Assembly (NCBI GenBank): GCA_019614645.1 | Contig: JABWDB010000002.1 | Coordinates: 23,673,501 to 23,737,500, forward strand | Reading direction: 5' to 3' | Origin: Stratiolaelaps scimitus | Taxonomy: Eukaryota > Arthropoda > Arachnida > Mesostigmata > Laelapidae | Length of the DNA: 64,000 nt | Shown here: one piece after another, positions 1 through 12,010 of the stretch | How the letters are laid out: every line of letters starts with the position of its first letter | Numbering within the stretch: position 1 is the stretch's first letter | Program-made: the position numbers and the translations under genes | The notes under the pieces: generated by a model | What the model was told of the DNA's origin: nothing | What the model saw: the letters and a program-made list of their open reading frames with translations, nothing else | The model's database searches: none

Positions 1-300
1 CCGTTGAAGCTCAACGAAAAGCAGGACGAATTACTCGATTCAAAGACGACTAGAACTAATGATTAAGGCTTACTTGCGTAATATCTCTTGGATTAAAAAG
101 GCACTGAAAAACAATCGGGTATCGCGAACGCCTCATCTATTTGCATTTGTGCTCGATCTGCCTTCATAACTAAAACTGAGCATGCCCCAGCAGAGGATGC
201 ACAGCTCTGACCAGCAGTCTTTCTGTAGACTGCCCCGCACACAGTCGTTTTGGGGCAATTTGTTTTCCAGCGAAACCATGTTTTTTTCCCTGCAACTTTT

Positions 301-347
<47 letters not shown>

Positions 348-1099
348 TGCTTAACGGCAGCTTTCAATAACTATTGCAGAGGATTTCTTGCTCTAGTTTT
401 GATTTTATATATTACAGATTCTTCTGAAATGTTCAGCAACTACCAGCAACAAATATTATGTTAAATGAAAATAACTCATGTCTGTACATGTTTGCATCTA
501 CTTGTATTTGAATTTTACTGGTCTTTTTTCGATGTCCTTTGATATTATTATTATTATTATTGTCATTAGTATATCATTAATGCAAACGTATTAAATATGA
601 TCTCAGTCGTTTTAAAGTTAAGTGTTTGGCGGCTGGCTTCCAGCCTATGGCGCAGCAGACAACTGGTCGGCACATATCCATATGGGCAGCATTACAGTTA
701 GCAGGAAAGATCCACTTCTGCCTGAGGCCACGGCAATATTTCAATCTACGATATTAATCCAAATGTATTCATACAAGCTGTGTCTCCACGTATTACCGAC
801 TAGATTATCACGGGCACTTCAACTGTCACCAGTGTTGGAAAATACCAGCGATCCGGCCCATATCCCCATGTTTATTGTGCCTGCAAACTTATAGAGCATA
901 TTATCGTTCTCAATGGGTCTAATACATATTATTCACATTGGTCAAACATTCAGTCAACTGTTGAAGTGCGTACTACGGGCTGATATAGATGTTCTTTGGC
1001 TTGCTGTTTGTCGTGTGATCCTTGGATCGACTTCTAAATGCACGTGAGTAGAGAGTGAAACCATCTTCAAACGGCTAAGGCTAAAAGAACAAGCACGTT
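1..1099. other. AT-rich DNA, no gene recognised
   Basis: An (AT)n microsatellite and a short ATT triplet run lie here. The open frames are short and include translated dinucleotide repeat, so I see no supported exon. Confidence 0.6.
304..343. repeat. (AT)20 microsatellite
   Basis: An uninterrupted AT dinucleotide run of about 40 bases. It makes the poly-(Tyr-Ile) stretch in the overlapping open frame, which is therefore not a credible protein. Confidence 0.95.
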
Positions 1100-2400
1100 T
1101 CGATTTATTGGACCATCAGGAAATGAGCTTCTTACGGAGATGTCCTTCAGGAAAAGCGCGTTCCTCTCCTAGTACGTTTTTTTTTGTTCTATCCATGACG
1201 CCTGCTGCTTGGCCTCAGCTTCACCCATACAACACATACAGACATACGCGAATGGATGTCATGAATGGATGTCACGTAGGTAACTCTGTTTTCAGGACTT
1301 ACCCCTGTCACGCCATTACGAATGACAGTTCGAGCCAGTTTCGGTGGCTCGCTGAGCTAGCTAGGGATCGGCGAAGAAAACTGGGGTGCTGGCTTCGTTC
1401 GTTCGCCTTGGGACCGCCACACCGTTCACATAGAGGGGCGAACCAGTCTTTGGTCCATTGTCCTCTCACTTAACCTTGCTCTCTCTTGCCTCTGCTCGTT
1501 CAAAACGCTGGCTATTCCCACCGATACAACTGGTGGGGCAACTCAAACCTCCCTTCTTCTCGCGTCCGTTCGTCCAAGGCCCGGCAAGGTTTCCGAGATC
1601 CCCTGGCAACAGAGTGTTCCCCGAACGATGCACACGGCACACAGTAGGAACGCCATCGGTTTCAGCAGCTGCTGCTACTGTGGGGGCAGGAGGGAACAGC
1701 AGAAGTGGCAGTGCCGGCACCTCCATAGCAGACGGAGAACAAGGGCAGTTGGGATCGAGTCAGAACACCAGAGCGTGCCACATGCGACGGTCGTATGGCT
1801 TTGACTGCCCTTCAGGGAGGAAGCTCTTCTTCTATTCTTCAGTTTGACTTCTTCAGCACACGAGGAACACTTTGGCGAGGCGGCTGCTGCTGGCTTGCAT
1901 AGGCACAACGGCAGTCGCCTAGACTCGGCTGGTTTCCCAGCCACACACATTCAGTCCGCCGACTCGAGCCATCGTGGCGGCCGACCGCTCGCTGGTACAC
2001 TACCCATGATCCTCTTTGATCTCTTCATTTTCCCTCGCGGGACTTCCTCTTCTTCGGCTCATGTGCCTCTCCCGTTGCAGTGCACCGCTGTCTGTCGTTT
2101 CCCGGAACTCCCATTGGTACACGATGGCACTACACCCTGTAGCGCCGTCGTTCACTTCGAGTCTCTCTCTCTCTCTATCTCTATCTTGCCTAGAGTTCTC
2201 ATATTCCAGAAGCAGGCAAATGACATGCCGGAGCCCAAAAGCTTAGCTCGTTCTTCCGGTGCCATCAGCCTGACCGAATGCGGATCCATGGGTCATAAGA
2301 CCGCAATCCTGGATGGAGCTAGAATGGAGGATGAAGAGGCATGGGGGGTGCTAACTGGCGAAGAGTGTGTGTAGAAAATGTTCCCCACTTCGAACTGACT
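1100..2400. other. GC-richer block with overlapping chance ORFs
   Basis: Base composition rises compared with both flanks, and overlapping open frames occur on both strands, the longest 176 codons at 1844-2374 on the plus strand. The translations show no domain or signal peptide I recognise, and one contains Ser/Leu repeats from a CT-rich tract at 2162-2185. It could be an exon, UTR or regulatory block, and sequence alone does not decide. Confidence 0.4.
2162..2185. repeat. (CT)n-rich tract
   Basis: Mostly TC dinucleotides with a few interruptions, giving Ser-Leu repeats in two frames. Confidence 0.85.
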
Positions 2401-2442
2401 AACTGCAACGCGTTAGTTAAATAGTTCAATTAACAGAACACA

Positions 2443-2460
2443 AGAGAGAGAGAGAGAGAG
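2443..2460. repeat. (GA)n microsatellite
   Basis: Nine uninterrupted GA units directly upstream of AT-rich DNA. Confidence 0.9.
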
Positions 2461-5400
2461 ATACCATCAAGGGCGAACAAGTGAAGGAGGGCTTGATGAG
2501 TCGACAGGAGGGAGGTTGAAAAGGAAGTTAGGGCAGTTAAACATCTGTTTGCTTTTGCTCGCTCACAGCTGCACGTTTGTGAGTTTAACCAGTGCAAAAT
2601 TTCCTAGATAATATTGTAGTATAGCGCGCGATTTACGAGTTGTTGTTTCATTGTTTGATGCGCAGAAAGCCAATTTAATCTTTTTCTGATGATATATTAT
2701 ACGAAAATGATAGGTCCTCTTGAGAATGAAATAAGATTTTTGACTAACTTTTCGCCGATATTTCGCAATACCGAAAAATAGGGGGAGTCTGGACCAGTTG
2801 TGAACTTTCCATTGTGGCACGATCCATGCGATGACTACATTTAGCTTTTTTCTGCCCAATCGATAGCTCTAACAAGTTCAAGGGGGTCACAATGGCTGCT
2901 TATGCTATCGGGTTTAGAAGCATTAAAACAATTCCCGTTTATTTTCGTTATTTATTATTCCGGTTTACGAGGTAGGAGCTAAGCCCTCTAGTGTCGCCTT
3001 GTCTTGCCAACGATGAAGTCCAGTTTATATAGACACATGGCCGTGGACGAGTTTGTCTCCATGTCCGGCATCATTATGATGGCAGTATTGAGAGCTCATG
3101 CGAACGATAATCAGGAGCAGCACATCCATTTGCTGCATTCGGCGAAACGGAATGAAAAAAATCATACATCCTGCATCAAGATGCGGAGGAAACTGTCGTA
3201 GGGGTGTTCAGTTTTTTTTTCTGACTTTATTTCCTGAAGGAATGACAACGACAGTAATTTAAAGTGTTATCGAATATTAAATATCATTTGCGTTTTTGTG
3301 CAAGCCTTGGTCTGAAGTAATACAAAGTCAGTTCCGGAGCAAGGTCCAAGTAGAAGAGGTCCAGGGTTTTAGTGGGTGAGAATCCCACAGTACCAGTCTG
3401 CATAAAGCATTTTACTCTAAACCTCTTAACATAAAAGGGACTACACATGTATGTATGTGCTACAAATATATTTATCCATCTTTATGAGATTTCTATCGCG
3501 TTCGCCGTCTGCATGATCCACGAATCGATAATTATTCGGCAAGCGCACCCACCACAGCTAGACAAGCAGACGTGGAACACAGCCAGCTTTCCGCCCCGCC
3601 GTCAGATCGGGTGCCTAACGAACAACAATAACAATTCCACTTATAGGATAATGCCAAAAGTGAACACAAACTGTGGCCGGAGGCAGAGCTACCACAGGCG
3701 AAAGAGAGACATCGAACAATTTTAAGCTAGCGACGGCGAACCACCGGTTTTGTTTACCCTCTTCGCAGGCGCCGATTCGTTTACATAGATGGCTGGCAAA
3801 GAGAGAGAGAGATAGAGAACATTTCCGTCGGTACTACCGCCTAAATCGGCCATTCGTTTCTGAGCTGCTCCGTTTGCGGCGGGGGCGGCGTCGGTTGTGT
3901 GGCTGCTGCTGTTGTTGTTGCTGTTGCAGCTGCAGTAGAAGCAGAGCGGACCGGATCAATTTCACTGCGGAGGATTGGCAATTGGCAATAAACCGACACT
4001 CATCGCTTCGTTTCTACTTGCCCACAGCTGAAGGCTGGGGGCATATCTCATGTTGGTAGCTGCCGTTCTCTTGGCTTGCTTCATGAGTCCACGTAGTGGA
4101 CTACGGTTGCTTCTGAGGATGGCATCACATCGTTGAAGCAACCTTCAACCCGCGCACAAGCGCCAATGAAGCGTCACACCACCCACCGGAGTGGTGCTCG
4201 GTTCACAGTGCTCGCAATGGCCCACTTTCGTCCTACAGGGGCGCGATCCTAATGCAGTCCCCCGGGGATGAGCAGACCGAACTGGACAGGCGACTAACAT
4301 GTCGGTGTGCGACGTCAGTCCCAGGGTCATCCTGCATTGTGTTAGACGATATGGATCGATTTGGTTTCTCATGAACATTATGCTGCAAGCACTCGCCAAA
4401 CGCTTGCCTAGGAGAAGAGTGGTTACGATGATGAAACAAATCATAATCATGGCAATGATAAGTTATTACCGTAAAAAGCTAACAAATATGTCCTAAATAA
4501 ATATGTATTAGTTAATTAGGAACAACAGAAGAGGTAATGCTTTACGAAATGATCACGAATTTGCCTTGAGCGAATATGATGTAGCAGAATGAGAGATGAT
4601 TTATGGAGCTATCCTGTTGTACATCTAATTCCAATATATACATAAATAGGTTCCGAGTTGTAAATGATGGGTTATCTCCATCGTGGTTTGAATATATCTT
4701 CTAATTATTCAATGTTAATACAGCATCCATCGAATTGATGACATATAACAGAGAAATTAACCCCGCATTGTTTTAACCGGAAATATATTTATGTAAAGAT
4801 AGCCACAGGGCTTTACGTCAGGTACCTGAGCATTAATTACATTAGTTAGCCATATGGTTGCTGCCGTGCTCAATAATAAATTCACCCATACATAATATAT
4901 ATATCGGTATGACGCCGAAGCCTACATACGGATCGAGAGGAAACACAACTGGACTTGGTCTGCAATAATTTGATATCGTCGCAACATGGTGATTGAACGC
5001 TTAAGCCGTCACATTGGCCAAGCTCGTGCAGGATCATTTCCAAGCGAGTTAAATGGGGATCGTACTTACTATGAAGGGATACAATCGCAACTAAAGATAT
5101 TTGCGACTCCCGAAATATTGTTTTGCAGACGAGCCAATATTAACAGATACATTGTATAATAGAGATAAAAGAGAAAACGAATCATGTTAATTTGTTGAGC
5201 ATATCTATCTATTGTATTAATAAATACAATTTCTTTGCTAAATTCAAGGCACCAGGTATCTGTCCTGGATAGACTAGATCAAGGCGAAAGTTCGAGCAAA
5301 AGTTCGCTTGAGAAAGGTGCCCGAACACCAACAATCGATTCCGGTGTTAATGCTTCATTATCTTTGCTGTGCTTCAAATTGGAGTCAACTCGCTCATCCG

Positions 5401-7190
5401 TCGATACGTGTGTTGTATTAATATAATATCTGTTGTGGTAATTGATGACTATAGTTAAGGTTAACTGGCAAATATATTTTTATTCACCCGCATAATTAAC
5501 CCCAAATGAGATGGATGATAAATTGTAGTACGTATAAACATGTGCAGGGAAACGTCAAGGCAAGTTTGGGGCAAACTTTATTTACTCACCCACTCCACAC
5601 CACAACCGTCAAAACTGAACCACTCATTCCTATTGCTTATAATAATGGATAACAATTTGCAGAGATTGGCTTGACTAATCTGGAAACAATTGCAGTAAAA
5701 TTGCCAAACAAAAATCTACCGTATATCAAGTTAACATTATACCACTTTTACGCGTGTTTGTCAAATCTCGCCCGTTATTGTATTTCGGAGACTATTTTTG
5801 AGTCGTACGGTCCTGGCATATTGGACCACAGCATGTGTATCTCTGTATTGTGCCACAAACAATTCTTTCATTGCGAGGATTCCTGTGATAATCAGAGCAG
5901 ACAAAACTTTGTTGTAAAGTTGACCAGGCGTTCACGAAATAACGCCTCCAGCTAAATGCTCAGAATGTAGACGTCCAACGTTGTATAAGACATTAGCAAC
6001 ATCACCACTACATCCTGCCTCATATAAGCAGTATGTGCGCTGGTACGATACAGGCCACCAAGAACGCGCACGAAATTCGTCTTCCAGAACAAGTGAGAAA
6101 AATTGCTACAGTCGTAACGCTGGTTTCTTCAGACCCATCATACGTTCCTCTCATACGTCCTGTCTATGGCCGTATATTTCATAGTTTGTGGTGTTCACTT
6201 ATAATCGCTTAGACAACCATTGTTTCCCTTCGCTCGAAAGTTGTTAGCTGGCCATCACGATATCTTATCTCGTATCAAATTGGTCTAACGATCGAAAACA
6301 TCGAATTAATCTCGAACGAGGCCGCCCTCGTGAGCACGAAACAGTGACAGCAAGGCGTGTCTAGCTCATACAGCCATCCCATTTTAGGAATGGTTACGCC
6401 CCCGGAAGCGGCAAAAATGGTTCAATTTAGAGAACTCTCTTTAATTGGATAGATAAATCTCATTCTTCAGGGGAGACTGGACTTGTCACGACAGTGCACG
6501 ACACGAACGTTAAGTGATGACGAAATACTATCAAACACATTGTGATACAACTAACACTCACTATAGAATAGTGCTTACCGTATATTCTGCGTCACTAGTA
6601 AGAACGAGGTTGTGACATTATTAGGAGTTTGGTATAGAAACCGTATTTTATGACCAGCATGGGATATAATCTGTAGCAACCGTTTGATTTAGATTGGCTG
6701 TTTGATTCACGTGAAACATGAAAATAAGACTAGTACGATCATTGCCCTTTAATTAATATAATAGTAACAAATTGATGGTCAAAAGTCGTTGATGTCCGCT
6801 AATCCTTGATTACACGACGACGTTTATCCGCGAGCCGTGTTGATAGGAATATATGCATCTTTTCTCAAAATCCGCTCAACTGATATTGGTTATCAGAGGC
6901 ATGGTTCCATAAATCGTCTCGACGGGCGAAGGCTTCGTCTATTCAACAACATGGTCCAACGAGCAACTAGCCCAGACATATTCATTTTAAAATGATGAGC
7001 ACCTATAGATGTTGGGGGAGATAGACTGTAAATAATAGTAATAATAAATAATTAAACATTAAATAAGTATATAAGTGAATATTTGTGCACGAATTATCGA
7101 CGTTCGATGACCCCTTGAGAAACGTTTTCTCGTTTCGATGCTGAAGTTTTTATTACTCCTGTCCCTTCTGCCTCCTGTAAAAGAACATTG
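2461..7190. other. Mostly AT-rich DNA, no supported gene
   Basis: Apart from a CTG/TTG triplet run at 3902-3931 and a small GC-richer patch at about 3.6-4.4 kb, I see only short open frames. The frame at 5671-5955 starts with a peptide (LETIAVKLPNKNLPYIKL) faintly like the strand before the YRPP motif of retrotransposon endonucleases, but nothing after it supports that, so it is not called. Confidence 0.5.
3902..3931. repeat. CTG/TTG triplet repeat
   Basis: An imperfect run of CTG and TTG triplets. In one frame it gives the poly-Cys stretch in the overlapping open frame at 3673-4059. Confidence 0.85.
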
Positions 7191-8350
7191 AGTGTCGTTC
7201 CTACGGGTACTATATTTTTCGAATGTCTACGTTACGTTGTCACCACTGTAGTGCTCACCTGCTTCCCTGGCAATCACAAATCCCTAACAAAACCAGCATT
7301 TGCTGTCTTTGAATAGTTTGTAAATCCACGTTGACTTGGAACAAGCCTATATACATTCATAAAGTCGTCCCCTTTTGGACACTATCTCAGCATCTGTTCA
7401 TATTGAACGTACTCAATGTACGGACCTAGTGAAGCCCTGGGCCCAACACAAGGTGTCTCTTAACATAGTAACAACGAAATTTTACAATGGAGATATAGCT
7501 GCTCTACTAGCAGACTCGCCTTTCGTCTTTCGACGTAAGCTCCATTTATAACTTGTCGTAGTCACATGCCTTTTTACCTACAATGAATGGGGGAGGGCGG
7601 ATTCTCTTTCATGATTTCATTTGAGGCGGTAAATATCTGCATCTCGATCGAGAAGAATAGCCCACGTTACGATAACTTCTTTGATGATATTTGTCCTAGC
7701 TCATTTGACTGCCTCAATTGCACAGTTCCTATCTTAGGGGATCTCTCTTCGGGGTGGTGACTATAAAGAGATCACTCGTAGAATTGAGATTGTTCAGAGC
7801 GACGCTCTTAGGGCAGTCTTTTGGTAGGCGTCGCAGAGATTCGGCCACTGACGTTTTTGAGAAATCTGACTTGCTGCCTATAGGTAAGATTTACACGGCT
7901 CACCTCGAACTTGTTGCCTTCAAGATGGTGAGGGGATCAATTCCTTGGGACATTGCATTCCTAATCACCGCTATCAGCAAAAAGATCTGACCACCGGCGT
8001 GACCATCTTCGAGGGACTATTCGTCCGTAAGAGAATTTATAGCGGCCATGCTCTAGCCCACCGCATGGCTGGGGCTCGCTCCCTCGTGAAATTTCAACGC
8101 CAACATCAAGTAAGTTCCTTGCGCGGGAGGTCAGTAGATATACTTATAAATAATTCAGCTGTGTTGTATGATGCATACTATAATGAAGCGAGTCGGAACT
8201 TCTGTGTGTCAATAATTGGTGTTAATTCATGGAGTGATTATGGATTTGCGCGGCTATTCATTTATGAGAATGGAAGTGATGTAATATTGCCGTCCAAGCA
8301 ATAAAACACTTCTTCCACATTAAATTAAAAAACCACATTAAATTAAAAAA
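7191..8350 (+). pseudogene. CR1/L2-like non-LTR retrotransposon, 3' end, decayed
   Basis: This is the 3' part of a non-LTR retrotransposon reverse transcriptase, broken by frame changes and stops. In frame from about 7363 there is LLDTISASVHIERTQC, then WAQHKVSLNIVTTKF at 7438-7482. The latter matches the family pattern of W, a few residues, N-K-L-x-L-N, two residues, K-T that follows the active-site FADD motif in the CR1/L2/Jockey group; the active site itself is reduced to DT. In another frame, 7718-7990 has the connection-domain signature: a basic LRLFRATLLGQSF segment followed by DLLPIGKIY and FKMVRGSIP. A third frame (7945-8100) keeps RIYSGHALAHRMAGARSL, like the C-terminal R-x-x-YG...R-x-x-x-x-WNSLP block. 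The order and spacing match the family. Weaker upstream similarity (SVVPTGTIFF, 7191-7220) may be the VPQG motif. An 18-base unit repeated twice at 8315-8350 ends the region and would suit a short tandem 3' tail. The element cannot encode a working protein. Confidence 0.72.
8315..8350 (+). repeat. 18-bp tandem repeat, possible retrotransposon 3' tail
   Basis: Two identical 18-base units (CCACATTAAATTAAAAAA). CR1/L2 elements often end in short tandem repeats rather than poly(A), so the position after the reverse-transcriptase fossil is suggestive. That link is inference. Confidence 0.8.
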
Positions 8351-11159
8351 AATTTGATTTAGTCAACCAAAAGGTTCTCACTGAAAGTTAAGAGAGTATT
8401 ACTGAATTGGGTTTACTTGTGTTCTATGCATCCCGTGTGTATTGTTTCTTGTTCTACGAATTAATTATTTGTTTATGTTATATTCCATTTCGATGTCGTT
8501 CTTTTACCGTTATTAATGTTGTCAGTTCGGACCCGCACCAAGACGTAATAATCTTTATTAATATTTTTTAACGAGAACATAAACATTGAAAAAAAGTCCG
8601 TCAATGCACCACAATTTGAATTTGAATTTCATGGATGGAGTTTCCAGTAGCACATAGATCCAGTTGTTTTAGTCCTTAGCAGTATCTGATTAATGACGTA
8701 GCCATAAATGGGAAGATCCGATCAGCTGCCGTGATAAACAGATCGATTTTGCCTACGTTCCCGTTAATAAAGGAGCAAGCGAATCTAAAGAAATGGCGTC
8801 GTGCACATTGAGACGTAGGTCGAAGCTCTGGAGGAAAAATGAAGCTTAATAAATAGTGGCGCTCTCTCGAATACTCTACAACAGAGCGCATGAATTCGGT
8901 AGATTTAGCTAGGAATTCCCCTTCCATCGTAAATAGGCAAATCCGAGGCAGCCATAACGCATAGATTGCTGATCCTGTCAAATATCTCACCTTGGAGGCC
9001 AGGTGTGTGAACCGTGTCATGTGAATTAAGCCCGGGTGCGTCCATACTTCCTGTGCTGTGGAGCATAGAAGCCAATTGGAACATGTAGAAGGCCGTCGAT
9101 AAAAACATGGCCTTTCTAATCAAAGAAGTTTCCCGTGAGACTGACATATCCTGCATTATACTAATGAGTGCTGTCTCCTACAGCTGATGTTCTTCGCTGA
9201 CGGTGAACACTGGTGTATGAAAAAGCCCAACCCAAGTTACGATATTCGACATGGGCAAAGGTATTATATAATAATAATAATATAATAATAGATTACAGCC
9301 GTATTATTTTCACACAGACTTTCCAGATCCTTCCAAATCTAATCATAAGGATAATATGGATACTGTCGCTGCTTTTAAATTATAATCAATTTAGCCATAT
9401 GCTGTTCGAAAACTCCAGTCCGAACAGACTTGTGACCGGACGCGTGACCTCGATGGCGTATTGCTGCCCTTTGTCTCATGTTGACAAATTCACATTAATT
9501 AACAGTAAAGCAGTAAAACAGTAAAGTACAGAGAGTATAATTTGTCAAGAGACCAGCGTTTGTGGCTCAGATCCCCGTGTGAGGGTGTCGGTTGCGCTCG
9601 CAGCGGCTAGGATTATTATTAAAATTATTATTATTTATATGATTAGTGGAGGGAATGGGACTCCCCCGAAGATTAATGCACGACACAATATTTAACGAAT
9701 TATAAAATCTACTTGCGATCTACGTTCAGCTCGGCTGATTGAACTTATGGGTGTGCAGGTATATTACGGTACTCATTGTAGGCGTTTCCGTGCGTTGGTG
9801 CCAGCCTCTATTAGGGAGCAATTTATAGAACTATGTTAAATTTCTTTTTCCAATAAGTGTTTCCGCCCCGGACAGAGCCATGTCACCCAGCCTCTGTTGA
9901 CTAATGTGACATATTCAACGAACATCAAAATCTAGAGTCCTCATCCGTAAGCCATCTGTAGAAACCCGAACATGACTGGGTAGACCCAGCAAAGAGATCA
10001 CAGCTTGAAATCCTCGCTTCTGTCAAGCCGTAGGAGAACGGAGGCTGCTTGGAGGCACTGTAGCTGATGAGAAGTGTTCTCCCTACTGCGCTATTGAGAG
10101 AAGGCCACCATTGTATTCTGAAGCCTCATGGTTTAAATGTTTCTCTAGCCTGTCGGGTTTGATCTGAAGTGAATGCCGTAGCCTGCATTGTTGTTCACTC
10201 ACACCCAGCGGAGATCAACCAAGGTGGAACTAGGTATTATATGTATTATTCTCTCTCAGTATAAACTTGATGGTTAACAAAAATGGCTTTCATTTAAAGT
10301 GATAGCACATGCAAGTATCTCGTAGTATAGCAAGATCGATGAGAATGAAAACCAGAGTCAACCCGCAGGAATACGAATACTGTCGGATTTGAAGGCAAAG
10401 CTACCCGGCCCTGAGTTTCTCCTGTTGTTTAGCGGTGCAGTCGCTCCTGCGAATGACAGCGTATACTGGAAAAGGGCACAGAAAGAACAGCCAGCTGCCA
10501 ACGATTCTGGAAGGCTTTAATCCATTCCAATCCACCATCTAACTGTCTGTCGCACTCTTTCTTTCTATTTATACGTCATCGTCTCTTTCAGTGGGGCGCG
10601 GGGAAGGAGGCGAGCGCCAGACGTCGTATTCTACTCACATCCTATTTACAACAACAGTAGCTACTACTACTACTACTGCTACTATTGCTCTCACTCAACA
10701 TGTGCTTGTACTATTAAGAAACCGTACACTCGCTGGATAATTCCACAGAGCATGAAACCAGCGATTGGACTGGTTGCTGCCTTTTCTGTAGCTCGATGTG
10801 AGACGAAAGTATATGATAGCAGAAGTGCACAGTTTACAGTGCATCATTTATGGATCACAGTTTCCATAGAGGTAAGGGTGTACGTATGTCTTGTATTTTA
10901 ATGTCGATTACTCGCGGCTTTCTCTTGGGCACTTTAGAGCCACCATACTGCAGGGTAGGATAATCTCCCTGCACACATAGCGACGCTTTACTTTGCTCCA
11001 GATGGGACTACTCCACGGACGAACGAAGTGTTTCTCAGCATAAATCATTGTAGTAGTTATATGTTTATTCAGTATGGCTCTTCAGATGCTGAAGACATAT
11101 GTGCAGCCGGTCTTCAATGTTTGAATATCCGAGAATAAGATGTTGCGCCTTGGGGCCTA
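8351..11159. other. AT-rich DNA, unrecognised minus-strand open frames only
   Basis: Two overlapping minus-strand frames cover 8676-9156 (114 and 83 codons). I could not match either to a family. They could be more decayed transposon sequence, since a retrotransposon fossil ends only about 330 bases away, or chance. An ATA/ATT-rich patch lies at 9267-9290 and CTA triplets at 10656-10690. Nothing else is supported. Confidence 0.4.
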
Positions 11160-11439
11160 AAATTAGCGCCTGCAGGGGATATCACTGTCTTGTTATTCTT
11201 AAATGACCTTCACAAAAGAGGCGTTGAATAAGATTACACATGATCCTTTTACAGAGGGCAAGAGCTGGCAAACAGAGAGGATATTCGAGTACGTGTCACT
11301 TAAATATTCCCAATTTAACCTTTACAAAGATCGCTGGTGTGCAAGGTTCTTCATTATGGCTGAATTTAATTTAGACCTTCATCATATCAGGTTTTTCTCT
11401 GATAACGTAGCTTTGGTGGGTAGGAACAAAGAAAAGTAA
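11160..11439 (+). pseudogene. Reverse transcriptase fragment, non-LTR (RTE-like), decayed
   Basis: A short scrap of reverse-transcriptase palm domain. The frame at 11203-11439 ends in LHHIRFFSDNVALVGRNKEK. This matches the L-x-H-L-R-F-A-D-D-I-V-L-(I/V) block around the catalytic aspartates of RTE/BovB-type elements, followed by the usual basic/acidic 'NKEK' run. The second catalytic aspartate is replaced by Asn (SDN), so the site is dead. In a different frame just upstream (11176 onward) GDITVLLFLNDLHKRG resembles the Q-G-D-x-x-S-P-x-L-F motif that precedes the active site, at roughly the expected distance. The C-terminal connection was not found. The similarity is by eye, so the clade (RTE versus CR1) is uncertain, but the active-site block is distinctive. 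Confidence 0.55.
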
Positions 11440-11441
11440 TA

Positions 11442-11500
11442 GGTGCCTTTGGCGTAGTGCTGACAAAATAGAATGTCGAGATCAAACCTCGCGTATCGCA
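11442..11500 (+). mobile_element. tRNA-like (SINE head) element
   Basis: TTTGGCGTAGTGCT resembles a pol III A box (TRGCNNAGYGG), followed about 35 bases later by a B-box-like GATCAAACCTC. The spacing fits a tRNA-derived SINE head, but no acceptor stem forms, so it is not a working tRNA. It starts immediately after the reverse-transcriptase scrap. Confidence 0.45.
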
Positions 11501-11935
11501 GGAGACAGTGGACCATTCACTGTGCTATGGTTACTCAGTCGGTAGGCTTTTCTCCTTTATAGTCTAGAAGAGAGACGTTATTCTTCTTTACACAGTCATA
11601 CAGAGGTGAATTCTGATTACACAGGCGATCTAGAATCTGCACAAAAAACTGGTCACGATTTCCGTAAACTCGTCTAAATTTCGGTCCGCAGTCAAGTCAC
11701 ATGTCAACGTTGGGTCAGTAGTGAACAAATGCGATACCGAACCCTTTTACGAGCATATTCAAATATTTTATAAGGACCGAGACCCTTCAGCACCAATATT
11801 CCCGTTAAAGGCCTGATGCGATGAGGGCCAATTGCCTACGGGTATGGAATCTAACGAAATTCACGCTCGTCAAACATATCAGCACGGTGAGCTGATATTA
11901 ATAACGCACATAATCTGAAAAATCTCTGAATCTCA

Positions 11936-12010
11936 GCTGGGAATCAATCCCGGGACACTCTCATGATCTCTTGTGACTCCAGTCTACTATTCGCTCCGCC
12001 GCACCCTCTG
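11936..12010 (-). mobile_element. tRNA-like (SINE head) element
   Basis: Read on the minus strand, GTGCGGCGGAGCGAATAG matches an A box region, and CGGGATTGATTCCCAG matches the T arm and B box (GGTTCGATTCC with two changes). The distance is right for a tRNA with a longer variable arm. The acceptor stem is not convincing, so I call a tRNA-derived repeat or tRNA pseudogene. Confidence 0.5.

Noticed and set aside
5671..5955. Peptide LETIAVKLPNKNLPYIKL, faintly like the strand before YRPP in retrotransposon endonucleases
   Set aside because: No YRPP or GDFN block follows at the expected distance; one weak motif is not enough.
8676..9156. Overlapping minus-strand frames near the CR1/L2-like fossil
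   Set aside because: No motif from any retrotransposon domain could be placed, so left unassigned.
9555..9605. tRNA-like layout (TGTGGCTCAGATCC and GGTTGCGCTCG)
   Set aside because: The B box match is too poor and no stems form.
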